DNA of 64,000 nt from Avena insularis. Its lineage: Eukaryota; Streptophyta; Magnoliopsida; Poales; Poaceae. The stretch spans positions 353,604,010 through 353,668,009 of the forward strand of contig CM042694.1 in the NCBI GenBank assembly GCA_023614405.1, in the 5' to 3' direction. The position numbers and the translations under genes were made by a program. Shown here piece after piece: positions 44,763 to 57,019 of this stretch (positions are counted from its first letter, which is position 1; each line of letters begins with the position of its first letter). The notes under the pieces are model-generated. The model saw only the letters and a list, made by a program, of their open reading frames with translations. It was not told the DNA's origin and searched no databases.

Positions 44763-46550
44763 TGTTGGAAATATGCCCTAGAGACAAATAGTAGTAAGGA
44801 CTATTATCACATTTATATAGTTTATGATTAAGTTTTATATCATGCTATAACTGTATTGAGTGGAAACATCAATACACGTGTGATATACAAACAACCAGGG
44901 GTTCCTAGTGAAACTCTAGTCACTGATTCATTGGTCAACAGATGATCATGTTTCCTGATCATGTGACATTTATGCCAGTTGGAAATGAGGTCATCTCATT
45001 CGAAGAATGAGATGATGAACCAATACCTAACCTAAACATCGTGACCCGATCATATCACGAAGTTCAAGTTACGATGATTAGAAATGGATCCTCGTAGACT
45101 ATTCCTTAGACCGTGAGGCTATATCAATCACTGTCTCCCGAGAGTGCTTAGATAGCATCAAACGCCATCTGGTAAACCGGTGGTTATAAAGGTGTGTTCA
45201 GGTATTCAGAGGAAACCGTAGAGGCAATATATGTCAAGAGCAGGATTTATTTGTCCATGTGACGGAAAGATACTCAAGGGCCCACTCGGAGAGGTTATAT
45301 CCAATAGCTGCGCAGCGTGTGATTAGATCACGGGGATATCACTTGTCGGAACGAGTTAAGTAGCATTGTTCAGTAACGAGATTGAACCCTACATGGTGAT
45401 GTCATTGATCAGATCTCTAGCAATATAAGTATCGAATGACAAAGGGAATAAGACACGACTGTCCCGGTTCAAACGACGAAAGATCTTCGTGGAACGCACA
45501 GGGGTCACATGGCCATCCAGGTCCCTCTGTCGATCATTGGTGCGGGAGTGTCCCGACCATGTCTGGAGTGTTCCCGAACCGTAGGGTATCTCTCTTAAGG
45601 GCTTGATGATGCTTAGAGAGTGTTTATAGGATTGGTAGAATCACCGAAGAAGAGAAAGGAGAAAACCGGAAGGGTTTTCGGTAAGTCCGGAGGATGTCCG
45701 GAGTGGAGGTGGAAGGAGTTCCATGACCATGGAGATTAGATAATGTGCGAATGAATGTTAAATATTGATTTAATCATTTATTCATAATTATTTAATAAAG
45801 AGAAAAATCAATTTAATGGTCAAAGGCTTAATGGGCCAATTCTCGGAGGGGAGAGGGCCCATTAGGGAAAGGAGAGAGGGAGAAGGGGGCCAAGGGGGTG
45901 GCCGGCGCCCTATTGGGCCAGCCCCCCCGTGTGGGGCCCATGGGGGAGGCCGGTGGTGCCACCCCTCCCCCCTCCTCTCCTTTAGTCCCACCCCGGGACT
46001 TGAGGGGAGGTAGTACCTCCCCTCCCCCTATATATAGTGGGGTATTTGGCCTAGAATAATACACCCAATAATCAATAAAGGTCTCCCCACTTTTGGGAGG
46101 ACCTCTAATTGATATTTTCTCTCTCCCCCTCTCTCTCTCGTGACCGTGGTCCCAAGTCTAGACTGTGCGAGCGAGAGGCATCTTCACCGCGGAGCGCCGT
46201 CGTGCTACGGGATTCGGATCCGGGAGCTCTACTTCCATCGCTTTGGATCGGGAAGCGGGAGTCATCGTCAGGCACCGGACGTGTGTAGCTCCCACGAGGT
46301 GTCACACTTGAGGCACTCAAGTCGTTGGAGCCAGAAGGAGCGCAAGGACATCATCACGACCTTGAGGTCGGCTTCGACTCGTCTACATCAACCACGCTCT
46401 CCTGAGCATTGACAACACTTTTCGGTCTTTGAGGGTAAGTTCGCAAAAAGCCCCTCCTGTTACTGTATTACTAATAGGTAAGTCCTGGAAGCTTCAGGGG
46501 TTCAGGGGCGTAGAGTAAAATTTATTGTTTTTATGCGCGGAACCCCTACA
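44763..46550 (+). repeat. 5' LTR of the BARE-like element
   Basis: 1,788 bp. Contains a TATA box at about 46027-46034 (CCCTATATATAGTGGGG) and, just after, CAATAATCAATAAAGG, which may act in polyadenylation of the 3' copy. Open frames in the G/C-rich part (45788-46064) are artefacts. Confidence 0.92.
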
Positions 46551-46551
46551 G

Positions 46552-46563
46552 TGGTATCAGAGC
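46552..46563 (+). other. primer binding site of the BARE-like element
   Basis: TGGTATCAGAGC, a perfect 12-base match to the initiator tRNA-Met complement, one base after the LTR. Confidence 0.92.
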
Positions 46564-47675
46564 TAGATCTATGCGTAGTAATGCTAGTACGGGTAGAACA
46601 CACGAGATGTAGCATGTGGGTGTTGATCTTTTAGTTGCTACCCCCCCACGTGTACTTGTGTATACCGCAGTAATGCTTGATGAAGCGGCCCCCAACCGAC
46701 TTTACGCGTTCATTCGCGAGACTGGTCCACGCTTAACATACGACTTGTACCGTATAAAGAGGCTTAGGGGGGTGTCTGTCTCTCTCGCATTAGTTGGTAT
46801 ACCATTTGCAACGGAGGGACCCGAAAGGGGTGTAGTATAGACAACTACTTGATCAACGTTGTGCTGAAAGTTCATACATAAGAACGGTTCTTGTGCGAAA
46901 GCCCATTCAGCCACGTAAAACTTGCAAAGATAAAGTAGAGGCGTCTAACTTTGTTTTGTAGGAGGGCGTTGCTTTGTGATATGGTTGTGGCAAAGGTAAA
47001 GTAATTACCTTTTGTTGCATAGTAGTAGATAGTCACGAAGGTGTCGAACTACCACGCCGGAATGGCACCGGTATCCTGGTGCCTACGGCGTCGGAACCCT
47101 GGCGCCGGAACTCGGTGATGGCAGATGGAGATCACGACGTGAAGGACCATATCACATAGCATTTACATTCAATGTTATTGTTTGTATGTCTTATTGTGTG
47201 CTAGTATTAGATACTCGACGGTAGCCTAATAAGATGATCCCTGTTAAAATAACCAACGATTGTGTTCCCCCTTAGTGTGCACCACCAAGAAAGTTATCAA
47301 GAAAGTTCTTCGGTATGAGGCAGGCTGTGATGATCGGGTGTCAGACATATCTACGTTCGCATATAGTGGGTGCAAGCCATGTTGCATAGCGAATACACTA
47401 AGGTTGAGTTAGCGATCCTAGCACGCTAGAGAAGCGTGGCCTCGGAACGTGGATGGTCGAAAGATCGAGCACGAGTCGCATGAATGATGTGACCGACGTT
47501 TAGCGTCTACCCTTGAACCCACATTGATGGCCGTGATGATCGGGGGAGATGTGGCTGGTAGGGGTCGTGTTATCACTAGGAACCCTCTTTGGGGATAGGT
47601 GTTTCTGTGTGGAGTTATTATTAACTCATTTAATTATAAACTTAGTCTAAATTCCTTTTGCAATTATAAATGTAG
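46564..47675 (+). other. leader of the BARE-like element
   Basis: About 1.1 kb between PBS and gag with no supported gene. The open frame at 46616-46840 has no domain. Grass BARE elements have long leaders of this kind that hold packaging and dimerisation signals; none can be pinpointed here. Confidence 0.6.
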
Positions 47676-48432
47676 ATGGCTCACCGTGAATCTTACTTTG
47701 AGATTAAGGATTGGGTAAAGGGTGAGAAACTTAGACTTGATGGATCCAACTTCCCTAGTTGGCTTGTGCGCCTAGATGATCTCCTTACTAGGAATCATGT
47801 GGTAGACTACATACGCCGCACGATGGATTTGACTGAGCCAGACTACTATGAGACCCCACAAGAGCTGGCAGACCGCTACTATCGCCAAGAGATGTCCACT
47901 CACATTCATATAATAATGCGTTACGGGATGGTGGATGAACTACATCCGCTCATGGGTGATCTTGACACATATTCGATGGTGGATCAGCTGAGAGCAGAGT
48001 TCATAGGCCATGTGCGCATGTGGAAGCAAGAGTTGCTTGGAGAGTTCCTTTCCATACAGATGGAGGAGCATACATGTCTGAAGAGTCACTTGGAGCGCAT
48101 ATTTGATGCACACACGAGACTGGTTCACTTCGTGAATTACTGGATGGCTGATCCATTTGCGATAGACGTACTGCTTCGGTCATTACCTCCCAGCTACAAA
48201 GGACATGTCCGGAGTAGCATCATGAGTGGTGATACGGAAGCATTGGATTTCCATGAGTTCATATTACGTTTCCGGAACGTAAAGGTTGAACCAATCGCCG
48301 GAGAGGTCATCGATGACCAAGGTATATATTTGATATACAGATTTATAAATGTTATCATCTTGCAAACACACTGCAGTGTTAAGTATATCTGATACTTGTT
48401 CTGTTTTGGTGAAAACAGGTCCTTCTGCATAG
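47676..48432 (+). CDS. gag: copia gag (UBN2-like) with a putative 97-bp intron
   Basis: ATG at 47676 opens an intact frame (MAHRESYFEIKDW.. then LDGSNFPSWLVRLDDLL, a copia gag N-terminus) through the UBN2-like core (LADRYYRQEM.. LGEFLSIQMEEHTCLKSHLERI.. LLRSLPPSYKGHV). Unspliced it ends at 48392 (238 residues). A GT..AG intron, 48322-48418 (AAG-GTATAT..AAAACAG-GT), would instead give VEPIAGEVIDDQG-PSA and a stop at 48432 (about 219 residues). Splicing that yields a gag-only RNA is established for BARE elements. No zinc knuckle is encoded. The protein could form particles, with enzymes from autonomous relatives. Confidence 0.75.
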
Positions 48433-51158
48433 AGGTGCTTGCTGGAGAGGAGGTGATGTTGCGTGTTGATGGCGAGCATGATGATGACGGCCGATGACAC
48501 TCTCCCTCGACATTTATCATTTAGTTTGTGTTTTAGGATGATTAATGTAATAAAGAGATTGTGAACTTCTTTAGTGTGCCTCACACTTCTTGAGACGGTT
48601 ATTCATATGAGTTTGTAACAAACAGTTGTTTTGCTTTTATGAATGATTTCTATTCGTGTTCATATCTTGGTTGATTACTTGTGAATTATCCTTGTCGTTT
48701 GAAACTAATTGATAATGCATGAACATTTGTAAAACATTAAAATGCCTTGTTTAAAATACCCAACTTAATGATATTTCATTAATGAATGAAACCATTGATT
48801 AAGCTCAAAGTTATGTGATAATATGTAAAAGTCATTCGATTTCTTATCACATATAAATCATGCCTAAGTTTGACAGAATAACTTGAACACCGTGTATTAC
48901 TTGGATACAAAGTGTTTAATGAATTGTTAAAAGTATATACATATCCGATGTATTGTGTTTTAACGAAAATGGTAATTATCATTAAATGATTGTTTAAATG
49001 TGTAAAGTAAGTTTACCAAAGGAAATATGAATATGAAACTATTTGATTTGATCAAAGTGTTTCATCAACAAAGGGTATAAATGTAAAAGAGAATCCAATT
49101 ACTATGATTTGATAAATAGTAATGAAATTCGAACTTATAAGAATGGCATGAAAGAAATTGTGGAATGCAAAGTGTTTTGAAACATCAAAATACAAAGCAT
49201 CACAATGTGATATTAGATATCAAAAAGGGGTTGAATAGAAGGCACCGAATAAATCGTTGTAGTGTATATGTAGAGACCATTGTTTAGAAATAGTTAGCAC
49301 TCAATTAGAATGTAGTGAACCATTAGAATTCGTGAAAGTTTTGGGGTTATTCGATATAACCAAAACAGAGAATAAGTCCTTGTAGCGTATTCATTGAAAC
49401 TTTGAATACGAAAATCCATAGCTGAAACCAAAAGGAAAGCAAAACTTGTATTGCTTGGATTTTGCTGCATTCTTGAGAAAGCTCACTTCTAGTGATGTTT
49501 CTCAATTATGGAGCAAATGGAAAATAGTGTGAAACACGATGAGGATTCAAAACCCTGCATCAGAGTGTTGAGAAGCGCAACGGACAGCGTTCCTGAATGA
49601 TTCTCTTCACAAAAGGAAAGAATCAATGATTTTGATCATTGTGTTTTTCCCTCCACTATTGTTTTTACTACATGAAGTAGGATTCAAAATGTAAATCCAT
49701 ATCTTGTATGGAGACATTTGTGAACAACTTGTCATGATTTTTGAAATGTGACATACCTACGAACTACTAAGGAAATAATGGTAAACTAAATTATGAAGAA
49801 ATCCTCAAAGTAAAATTCCCTTGAGATTAGAAAGCATTTAGTTGCTGAATCTCACAAGTAAAATGAGTTACTTGGAATTTTCCCAAATGACTGCAAAGCC
49901 ATTGTAGGAAAAGGGGGTGAATGACGAAAGCACAATTTGTCAAGTATTGGACAAATTCAGATGAATTTGATTCAAGTGTGCTAAATGTCTAGTGGATTTA
50001 AAACTAGTAAAGTACTAGTATCTCATAGTAAATCTCCAAGTTTGATATTTCATCAAAGGATTTTAAAGTTATTCAAAATAGTAAAGGAGATATGCAATTT
50101 GCATAAAATTGAGTGGGAGCTATGAAAGTCTTTCTAAAACAATATGTGATTGACATATTTTTAAGTGGGAGCAATATGAGTCTCAAATTCAAATATGTAG
50201 AACATATTTTGAGTAGGGAGCTTATAGGAGCAATTCTTAAGCGTGTTAAGGATGAAAGCGCAAATACTTATGAATAATGATTCATAAGATGTAGAAGTTG
50301 ATAATAGGTGTATTATGATATTATGTAGTATTCCTTAAGGGATTCTGAAAAGTGTTTTAGAATAGAACTTAATTAAGGAACCAATCCTTAATAACTCAAA
50401 TTAGGAATAGCATTAAGTTTAACATCAATGGTTGAAAGAAAGAAAAGGATGATCATCATCCACTATGTTGAGACATATGTTCTATCTTAGAAGCCATGAT
50501 GGTAACTTAGCATAATACGTGGTCCAAATAAAGAACGTTTGAAAGTGATTAAGTCCGAATCATAGAACGTTGATCTAAGTTTGTCCGCAGTGTCTAGTAG
50601 AGAATTGTGGATATATTTTCCAAATCCATAAAGGATAACATATCTTAAAAGCATAAAGAGTTATGTTATAAGGGAATATGTTGGAAACTCCTGTAGATAC
50701 CAATTAAAGTCAAGTAGGAAGCGAGGTGAACAAAACATCGAAAGTTGCACAGAGTGCACTAGTGTTTCGATGAATGCATTTATAATAATAGATAAGGGTA
50801 CCATCTAAAGTGGTGTATAATGTTATGGCGGGGCTAGTTCGCTTTTAACGTAGAATGATGTGTCCCAGGGCACAGTGCCCATGAGAAAGCCCTCGAGGTT
50901 GATCTAACGTCACTGTAGGCTCCTGGAATCAGGCCTCGTTCTGCTGCCATAGCAATGATACATACACAAAGATGCTATCATGTGATGATAGAGTATTGAT
51001 GTCAATCAAGGTGACATTAGTAAGTTGCAAAGGATTTGGGACTGTAAAGTATAGACCCAAGAATCAACCTCTTCCATGAGCAAGCATGTTCAGGATACCG
51101 GATATACGGTGCCAATAATTGAGAACAAATGCAGCTAGTGTATTTGTACTCTAGTGCA
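48433..51158 (+). other. AT-rich non-coding interior replacing pol
   Basis: 2.7 kb with no open frame resembling protease, integrase, RT or RNase H; short frames (48779-48982, 51017-51223) have no domains. The sequence is not an eroded pol by eye, since no copia motif can be found in any frame. It may be filler acquired when the non-autonomous element formed. Confidence 0.65.
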
Positions 51159-51168
51159 AGTGGGAGAC
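51157..51168 (+). other. polypurine tract of the BARE-like element
   Basis: GCAAGTGGGAGAC immediately precedes the 3' LTR start at 51169. A purine-rich tract with GTGGGAGA is typical of copia elements. Confidence 0.75.
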
Positions 51169-52964
51169 TGTTGGAAATATGCCCTAGAGACAAATAGTAG
51201 TAAGAACTATTATCATATTTCATATAGTTTATGATTAAGTTTTATATCATGCTATAATAGTATTGAGTGGAAACATCAATACACGTGTGATATACAAACA
51301 ACCAGGGGTTCCCAGTGAAACTCTAGTCACTGGTTCATTGGTCAACAGATGATCATGTTTCCTGATCATGTGGCATTTATGCTAGTTGGAAATGAGGTCA
51401 TCTCATTCGGAGAATGAGATGATGAACCAATACCCAACCTAAACATCGTGACCCAATCATATCATGAAGTTCAAGTTACGATGATTAGAAATGGATCCTC
51501 CTAGACTATTCCTTAAACCGTGAGGCTATATCAATCACTGTCTCCCGAGAGTGCTTAGATAGCATCAAACGCCATCTGGTAAAACGGTGGTTATAAAGGT
51601 GTGTTCAGGTATTCGGAGGAAACCGTAGAGGCAATATATGTCAAGAGTGGGATTTGTCCGTCCATGTGACGGAAAGATACTCAAGGGCCCACTCGGAGAG
51701 GTTATATCCAATAGCTGCACAGCGTGTGATTAGATCACGGGGATATCACTTGTCGGAACGAGTTAAGTAGCATTGTTCAGTAACGAGATTGAACCCGAAA
51801 TGGTGATGTCATTGATCAGATCTCGGGCAATGTAAGTATCGAATGACAAAGGGAATAAGACACGACTGTCCCGGTTCAAACGACGAAAGATCTTCGTGGA
51901 ACGCACAGGGGTCACATGGCCATCCAGGTCCCTCTGTCGATCATTGGTGCGGGAGTGTCCCGACCATGTCTTGAGTGTTCTCCAACAGTAGGGTATCACG
52001 CTTAAGGGCTTGATGATGCTTAGAGAGTGTTTATAGGATCGGTAGAATCACCGAAGAAGAGAAAGGAGAAAACCAGAAGGGTTTTCGGTAAGTCCGGAGG
52101 ATGTCCGGAGTGGAGGTGGAAGGAGTTCCATGACCATGGAGATTAGATAATATGTGAATGAATGTTAAATATTGATTTAATCATTTATTCATAATTATTT
52201 AATAAAGAGAAAAATCAATTTAATGGTCAAAGGCTTAATGGGCCAATTCCTGGAGTGGAGAGGGCCCATTAGGGAAAGGAGAGAGGGAGAAGGGGGCCAA
52301 GGGGGTGGCCGGCGCCCTAGTGGGCCATCCCCCCCCCTCGCGTGGGGCCCATGGGGGTGGCCGACGGTGCCACCCCTCCCCCTCCTCTCCTTTAGTCCCA
52401 CCCCGGGACTTGAGGGGAGGTAGTACCTCTCCTCCCCCTATATATAGTGGGGTATTTGGCCTAGAAAAATACACCCAATAATCAATAAAGGTCTCCCCAC
52501 TTTTGGGAGGACCTCTAATTGATATTTTGTCTCCCCCCTCTCTCTCTCGTGACCGTGGTCCCAAGTCTAGACTGAGCGAGCGAGATACATCTTCACCGTG
52601 GAGCGCCGTCGCGTTGCGAGATTCGGATCCGGGAGCTCTACTTCCGCAACTGCTGCTAGATCGGGGAAGCAGGAGTCATTGTGAGGCATCGGACGTGTGT
52701 AAATCCCACGAGGTGTCACACTTGAGGCACTCAAGTCGTTGGAGCCAGAAGGAGCGCAAGGACTTCATCACGACCTTGAGGTCGGCTTCGGCTCGTCTAC
52801 ATCAACCACGCTCTCCTGAGCATTGACAACGCTTTTCGGTCTTCGAGGGTAAGTTCGCGAAAAGCCCCTCCCGTTACTGTATTACTAATAGATAGGTCCT
52901 GGCAGCTTCAGGGGTTCAGGGGCGTAGAGTAAAATTTATTGTTTTTATGCGCGGAACCCCTACA
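51169..52964 (+). repeat. 3' LTR of the BARE-like element
   Basis: 1,796 bp, aligned over its whole length with 44763-46550, with scattered substitutions and few indels. The TATA box lies at about 52439-52446. Confidence 0.92.
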
Positions 52965-53017
52965 GTATCGTCGTCACCGACGAGCCCGAGCCCATGCCAC
53001 AATGTCACCTCGCGGTG

Positions 53018-53026
53018 TATAAATAG
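53018..53026 (+). promoter_or_regulatory. TATA box of the plus-strand gypsy LTR
   Basis: TATAAATAG followed by AGGCCCCCTCC, in the right orientation for the element. The minus-strand LTR at 36300-39568 has the same arrangement. Confidence 0.6.
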
Positions 53027-55694
53027 AGGCCCCCTCCACCTCCATTCTCCATACCAACACACTCCCCACTCCTCACTGAGCCTCCCACACTTCTCCCCGG
53101 AGCAAGGACAGCACCGCTTTGCTAGAATTTGGCCGGAGCTCGCCGCTGCAGAAGGAGAAGGGCGCTGTCGATTGGAGCCGCCCCAGGAGCTGCCGCGACC
53201 ACCGTTCGAACTGCCATCGTCGACCACATCATTCTCCCCCATCGCCGACCCTAGCTGGAGCCCAGGTGTGCCCCGCACGAACCCCACCACCGTGTTAGGG
53301 TTAAAACCTCGCCGGAGCTGTTCGTCGTTGACAATGAGCCTCAGCCGTTGGATCGTCTTCTAATCGTAGTGACTAGATTGCACGATACCGTTTCGTTTAG
53401 ACTAAGTCGCTGACTAGTGGGACCCCCTTGTCAGTAGCCTGCTATGCAGATTGGGCCAGCCCAGTTAGTTTCCCGCGCATGCCTGTGAATTCAAATAAGT
53501 ATTTTCCAATTTAGTTAAAACCAGATTCTGTCAGTAGATTCAAAAATCAATTGAAAGAGATTCACAAAACCAAATTGCATGATTCCAATTTTGTTAGAAT
53601 GATATTTAAATTATCTATCCAAGCCCGTTGGATTCATATCATTTGAAGTTAGAGATCACCTATAGTAAAAATAACAAGACAGACTTTTCCAACTTCAAAC
53701 ATTTTTAAAAAATCAACCATAAATGCTTTTGAGTTGATTCCAACTCTCAAAAATCACATTTGATAAGATCTATCTGAATATGTAAAAATATTTAGGTTTA
53801 CATGCAGTGACATTGGACTAGTACCAAATGAATGCTATATAGGCATTTCTAGTCACTTTAATTCTATTAAGTGATAATCTTAAATTTAATAAAATATGAC
53901 CAACAATTTAAATCACATTCCCATGTATTAGAATATGTGGTGATGACATGTGTCAACATGATCCCATATTTTAATTGGAGGATATTAAATCTTAAGTATT
54001 TTCAATGAGTAGAAATTACTTTTCTAAAATAAGATAAATAAGGTTTAGTCTTTATATTCATGTGATGATTGTGATGATGCTAGATCATCAAGTGTGAGCC
54101 TTAGTGTGCTAAATATAAATAGTTAAGTATTGTTTGGTGATTGTATACCTCGTATTCATTTATAAACGATAGTACCGACCCGGTATACGAGGAGGAGGAG
54201 TACTACCAAGAAGAAGAAAACTTCAATCACTGCTCTACTCAAGGCAAGCTAACACTTGCAAGTATTGTACCTATGCAAGTTAACCCTTGCAAGATAACCT
54301 AAGCAAGTTGCATTAGGCATGCTTTGGTTATACAACTTTGATTATACCCATCCCAAGTTTTACTTGCAAGATTTATTCTTTTTACTTTACCAAAGTCCTT
54401 TTCTTTTAGTTAGTACTTTGTGAGTATTGGAAAAATAGAATAGATACCATAAAGAGTATAAAACTAGGCCTAACTAGTTATATTTAGATGGCATTCCATG
54501 GCATGAGATTGGAGATTAGCACCCCTCATTAGTGAACACCCTCAACCTTAGTGGATAGTGCTAAGCATAAAAGTTGATCACTTCAGATGGGAACACTTGG
54601 TGAAAATGATTATGAAAACCTTGGAATGATGATTCATTCTATTGAAATGTTTTGACATGTGTTATGGACACACAAGGATTTCATGATGAAAATGTTGAGG
54701 CATGAGCCTTATCCCTTTTATAAAAACCGAGGGTTGGGTTCGGATGCGATACCATTCCAATTTTACCGTACAACCACAATACCTGAATTGGGTAGGGCTT
54801 AGCCAGAAGTTTATATGCCTTAGTATGGGTTCCCTTGCGGAAGAGGTTGAGCTGAGGCTACCTCTTGATGTTGTCCACCTATGCAGTGCCTAGGATGGCA
54901 GATGGCCATGGCTGGGAGGCCAAGCTCATAGGGGAGGTGCCTATACCAGGGTATGTAATTGAAAGGTTATGATTGATTATCCGCATACTAAGTATGATGA
55001 TTCAGGGTTATCCCTGATGGATGTATTGAATTTTGTGGTGAAAGTGTACCACCTCTGTAGAGTGTCAAATTATTAGATTAGCTGCGTCCGTGGCCATGGA
55101 CAGTTGGAGTGGCCATACTGTTCCGTCGTTAGATATTTTAAAAATGACTTGTGACTTGAACTATGATTTTGACTTGACCACAACAGAGTTGTGGATATGA
55201 AAGCTAGGTTCCCACTTAAGAGATTTAGAACATTAACTTTGTTTTCTTTACTTCTAAACTCAATTTTAGATAAACCTGGCTTTTTGCAAATAAACCTAGA
55301 GCTTAAGATTCCTACTAGAACTACCTTACTTGTTAGTGATAGTTTGCGAGTACTTAAAGAGTACTCATGGCTTTGTCCCTAGCTACTCCCGTGGCCAGAC
55401 TATGAGGAGGACTACCGGGATGATGGACATCAGGAGGTCTATGACAACTAGGATCATCTCCCATCGTCAGCATTGCGTGTGACTCTGAAGATGGAGCCCC
55501 TACTACGTTTTCTTTCTGTTGCTTTGATTATATTAAGACTAGATCATGAGATACTTTATTTGTAAGACCTTATTATGGTTTGTAATGGATGATGTACTGT
55601 GATATCAATCTGTTATGTCTCGCAAAAATGGTAATCCTGGGATTGTGAGGTATGGCATAACAGACATCTGAGATTAAAAACCCGGGTGTTGACA

Positions 55695-56804
55695 TATGGT
55701 GTGAGTACCCAATAGAATTTTCATAGCTCCCCCGGATTCCTTAATAGCTATCGTATTGTAGAATTGCTTAGCCATGCTATTAGTTGCGTGGGTGGTTTTC
55801 ATGATACATATGTGTATGAGAAAAATTATGTTTTACTGTAATGAAAACCACTTAATTAATGACATGAATTGGGTCATCGAGTGTGGTTTATGGTGGGGAT
55901 TGCCACCCTGGATTCAAAGAGATAATAGAGGGTCTTGATTAGTAACTTCCATGTACATCCACATGTCATATGGGCTCTGACTTGACTGAGTAAATCATGG
56001 GATCATGTCCTACCATGACTAGTAGATGCATGTATGTAGGATGGTACTGTCCGGGGTTAGGATCATGATTTTGTTTCCCAAAGATCTCGTCCCGGTCTTT
56101 TCTCAAAAGGGGTTGATTGGGTCTTGTGGGTAAAGTGTACTAGCCTCTATAGATGGTTTATGAAATAAGTACTTAGCCGTGTCCTCGGTAATGAACAATT
56201 ATGAGTAACTTCTCTTGACGTAGTTGAAAAATCTCATTAATTCCAATTTCTCTAATAAAACTCTATGGGTGAACTTAATGGGTTATAGGAGCACTTGAGT
56301 GACTCAATGTGTCCATAGTTTGTATTAGGAGCTCTCGAGTGACTCGAGATGTTCTTAGTTATTTTAAAGAACTAATTTGAAAAGGTAGGGAAAACATTAA
56401 TTTATGCAAATAGCCTAAACTCCACTAGCCAAAGTGTGCATTTCTATGATAGGTTGCCAATTGTGTCCATATAACACTGACATATTGCCAGTACAATTCA
56501 AAAGTATTGACCATTCATGGATACAACTTTTCATGTTGCAGGTTACTCGACGACGAGTAAGGTTTTTGTTTAGGTCGCAAATCTCCACTTAGCGTGTTGC
56601 CTGTGGTGTGATGGAGCTTTTGTCGATAGTGTATTTGTTGAACTTTGTCATTTGAGCTTGTTGTGAGTTATGCAACATTGTAATATTTATATTCTTGGAT
56701 CAATTGTTGTAATAATGTGATGCATTGATACTCTTTTATTCATCAAAACTATGTGTGCTAGCTAATCGTTCCAAGGGACTAGCGCGCTAAACACAGAATC
56801 CAAT
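55695..56804. other. retrotransposon-like non-coding sequence
   Basis: Between the gypsy LTR end and the SINA fragment. It reads like the 3' half of another LTR (for example GTTGCAGGTTACTCGACGAC at 56537-56556, then a T-rich terminal region to about 56740). No TSD, PBS or coding frame was found, so family and boundaries are unknown. Confidence 0.4.
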
Positions 56805-57019
56805 CTATAATGGGTTGGATCACTTCACATCTATTTTGCCACCGCTATGTCCACAAGACCACCTCCTGCCAGAAGTACGAGCACCCTAGCGGCGGATTCA
56901 CCCACGAGTCCGCCATGGATGTCGTCCTATCAACGGCTAGGGTCGAGTGCACCCACAAAGGCTGCATTAGTTTGCTGCCCTACTATGAACTCCACGAGCA
57001 TGAAATCACATGCCGATAT
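56805..57019 (+). pseudogene. SINA-type (seven in absentia) E3 ubiquitin ligase gene fragment
   Basis: The frame from 56810 encodes CHRYVHKTTSCQKYEHPSGG, then AMDVVLSTARVECTHKGC and LPYYELHEHEITC. This matches the end of the RING finger and the start of the SIAH/SINA zinc finger (the SARVxCxxxGC motif, then YY-x-H-E-x-C) of plant SINA-like ligases, which transfer ubiquitin to target proteins. The RING looks incomplete at its N-terminus, and the third Cys-x2-Cys is CQKY, so one ligand is lost. The fragment is cut at 57019 by the giant-LTR element; the rest of the exon may lie to the right of the window. Confidence 0.65.

Larger units (their letters stand above)
44763..52964 (+). mobile_element. 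complete BARE/WIS/Angela-like copia element, gag-only (non-autonomous), 5-bp TSD
   Basis: Two LTRs (44763-46550 and 51169-52964) start TGTTGGAAATATGCCCTAGA, the hallmark of the BARE/WIS/Angela group, and end CCCCTACA. The TSD is GTATC (44758-44762, 52965-52969). PBS at 46552-46563, gag at 47676-48432, polypurine tract next to the 3' LTR. There is no protease, integrase or RT in the 4.6-kb interior, so it depends on enzymes made by other elements. The LTRs differ at roughly 20 positions over the first 520 aligned bases by eye, indicating a fairly young insertion, probably the most recent complete event in the window. Confidence 0.92.
39569..55694 (+). mobile_element. gypsy-type LTR retrotransposon, plus strand, 5'-truncated
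   Basis: Order: RT (from the middle of the domain) and RNase H (39569-40129), a TG..CA insertion (40130-41664), RNase H end and integrase (41670-43506), a purine tract (43540-43550), then a long 3' LTR (43554-44762 joined to 52970-55694, about 3.9 kb) split by a BARE-like element. RT before integrase is the gypsy order. The 5' LTR, gag, protease and RT N-terminus are missing: the left end meets a minus-strand LTR at 39568. Confidence 0.8.
43554..55694 (+). repeat. 3' LTR of the plus-strand gypsy element (split)
   Basis: Starts TGTAACTCCCC at 43554, continues to 44762, is interrupted by the BARE-like element, and resumes at 52970, ending GGGTGTTGACA at 55694; about 3.9 kb in total. A TATA box at 53018-53026 lies in the second part, following GC-rich sequence that spans the insertion. 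The part after 53400 is AT-rich, with only short artefactual open frames (for example 54702-54893, 55191-55382). Confidence 0.7.

Noticed and set aside
45788..46064. Gly/Pro/Trp-rich frames in the BARE-like LTR
   Set aside because: The same frames recur in the second LTR and arise from G-runs; LTR sequence, not genes.
54702..55382. Two 63-residue plus-strand frames
   Set aside because: Located within the AT-rich part of the gypsy LTR, without domains or codon bias.
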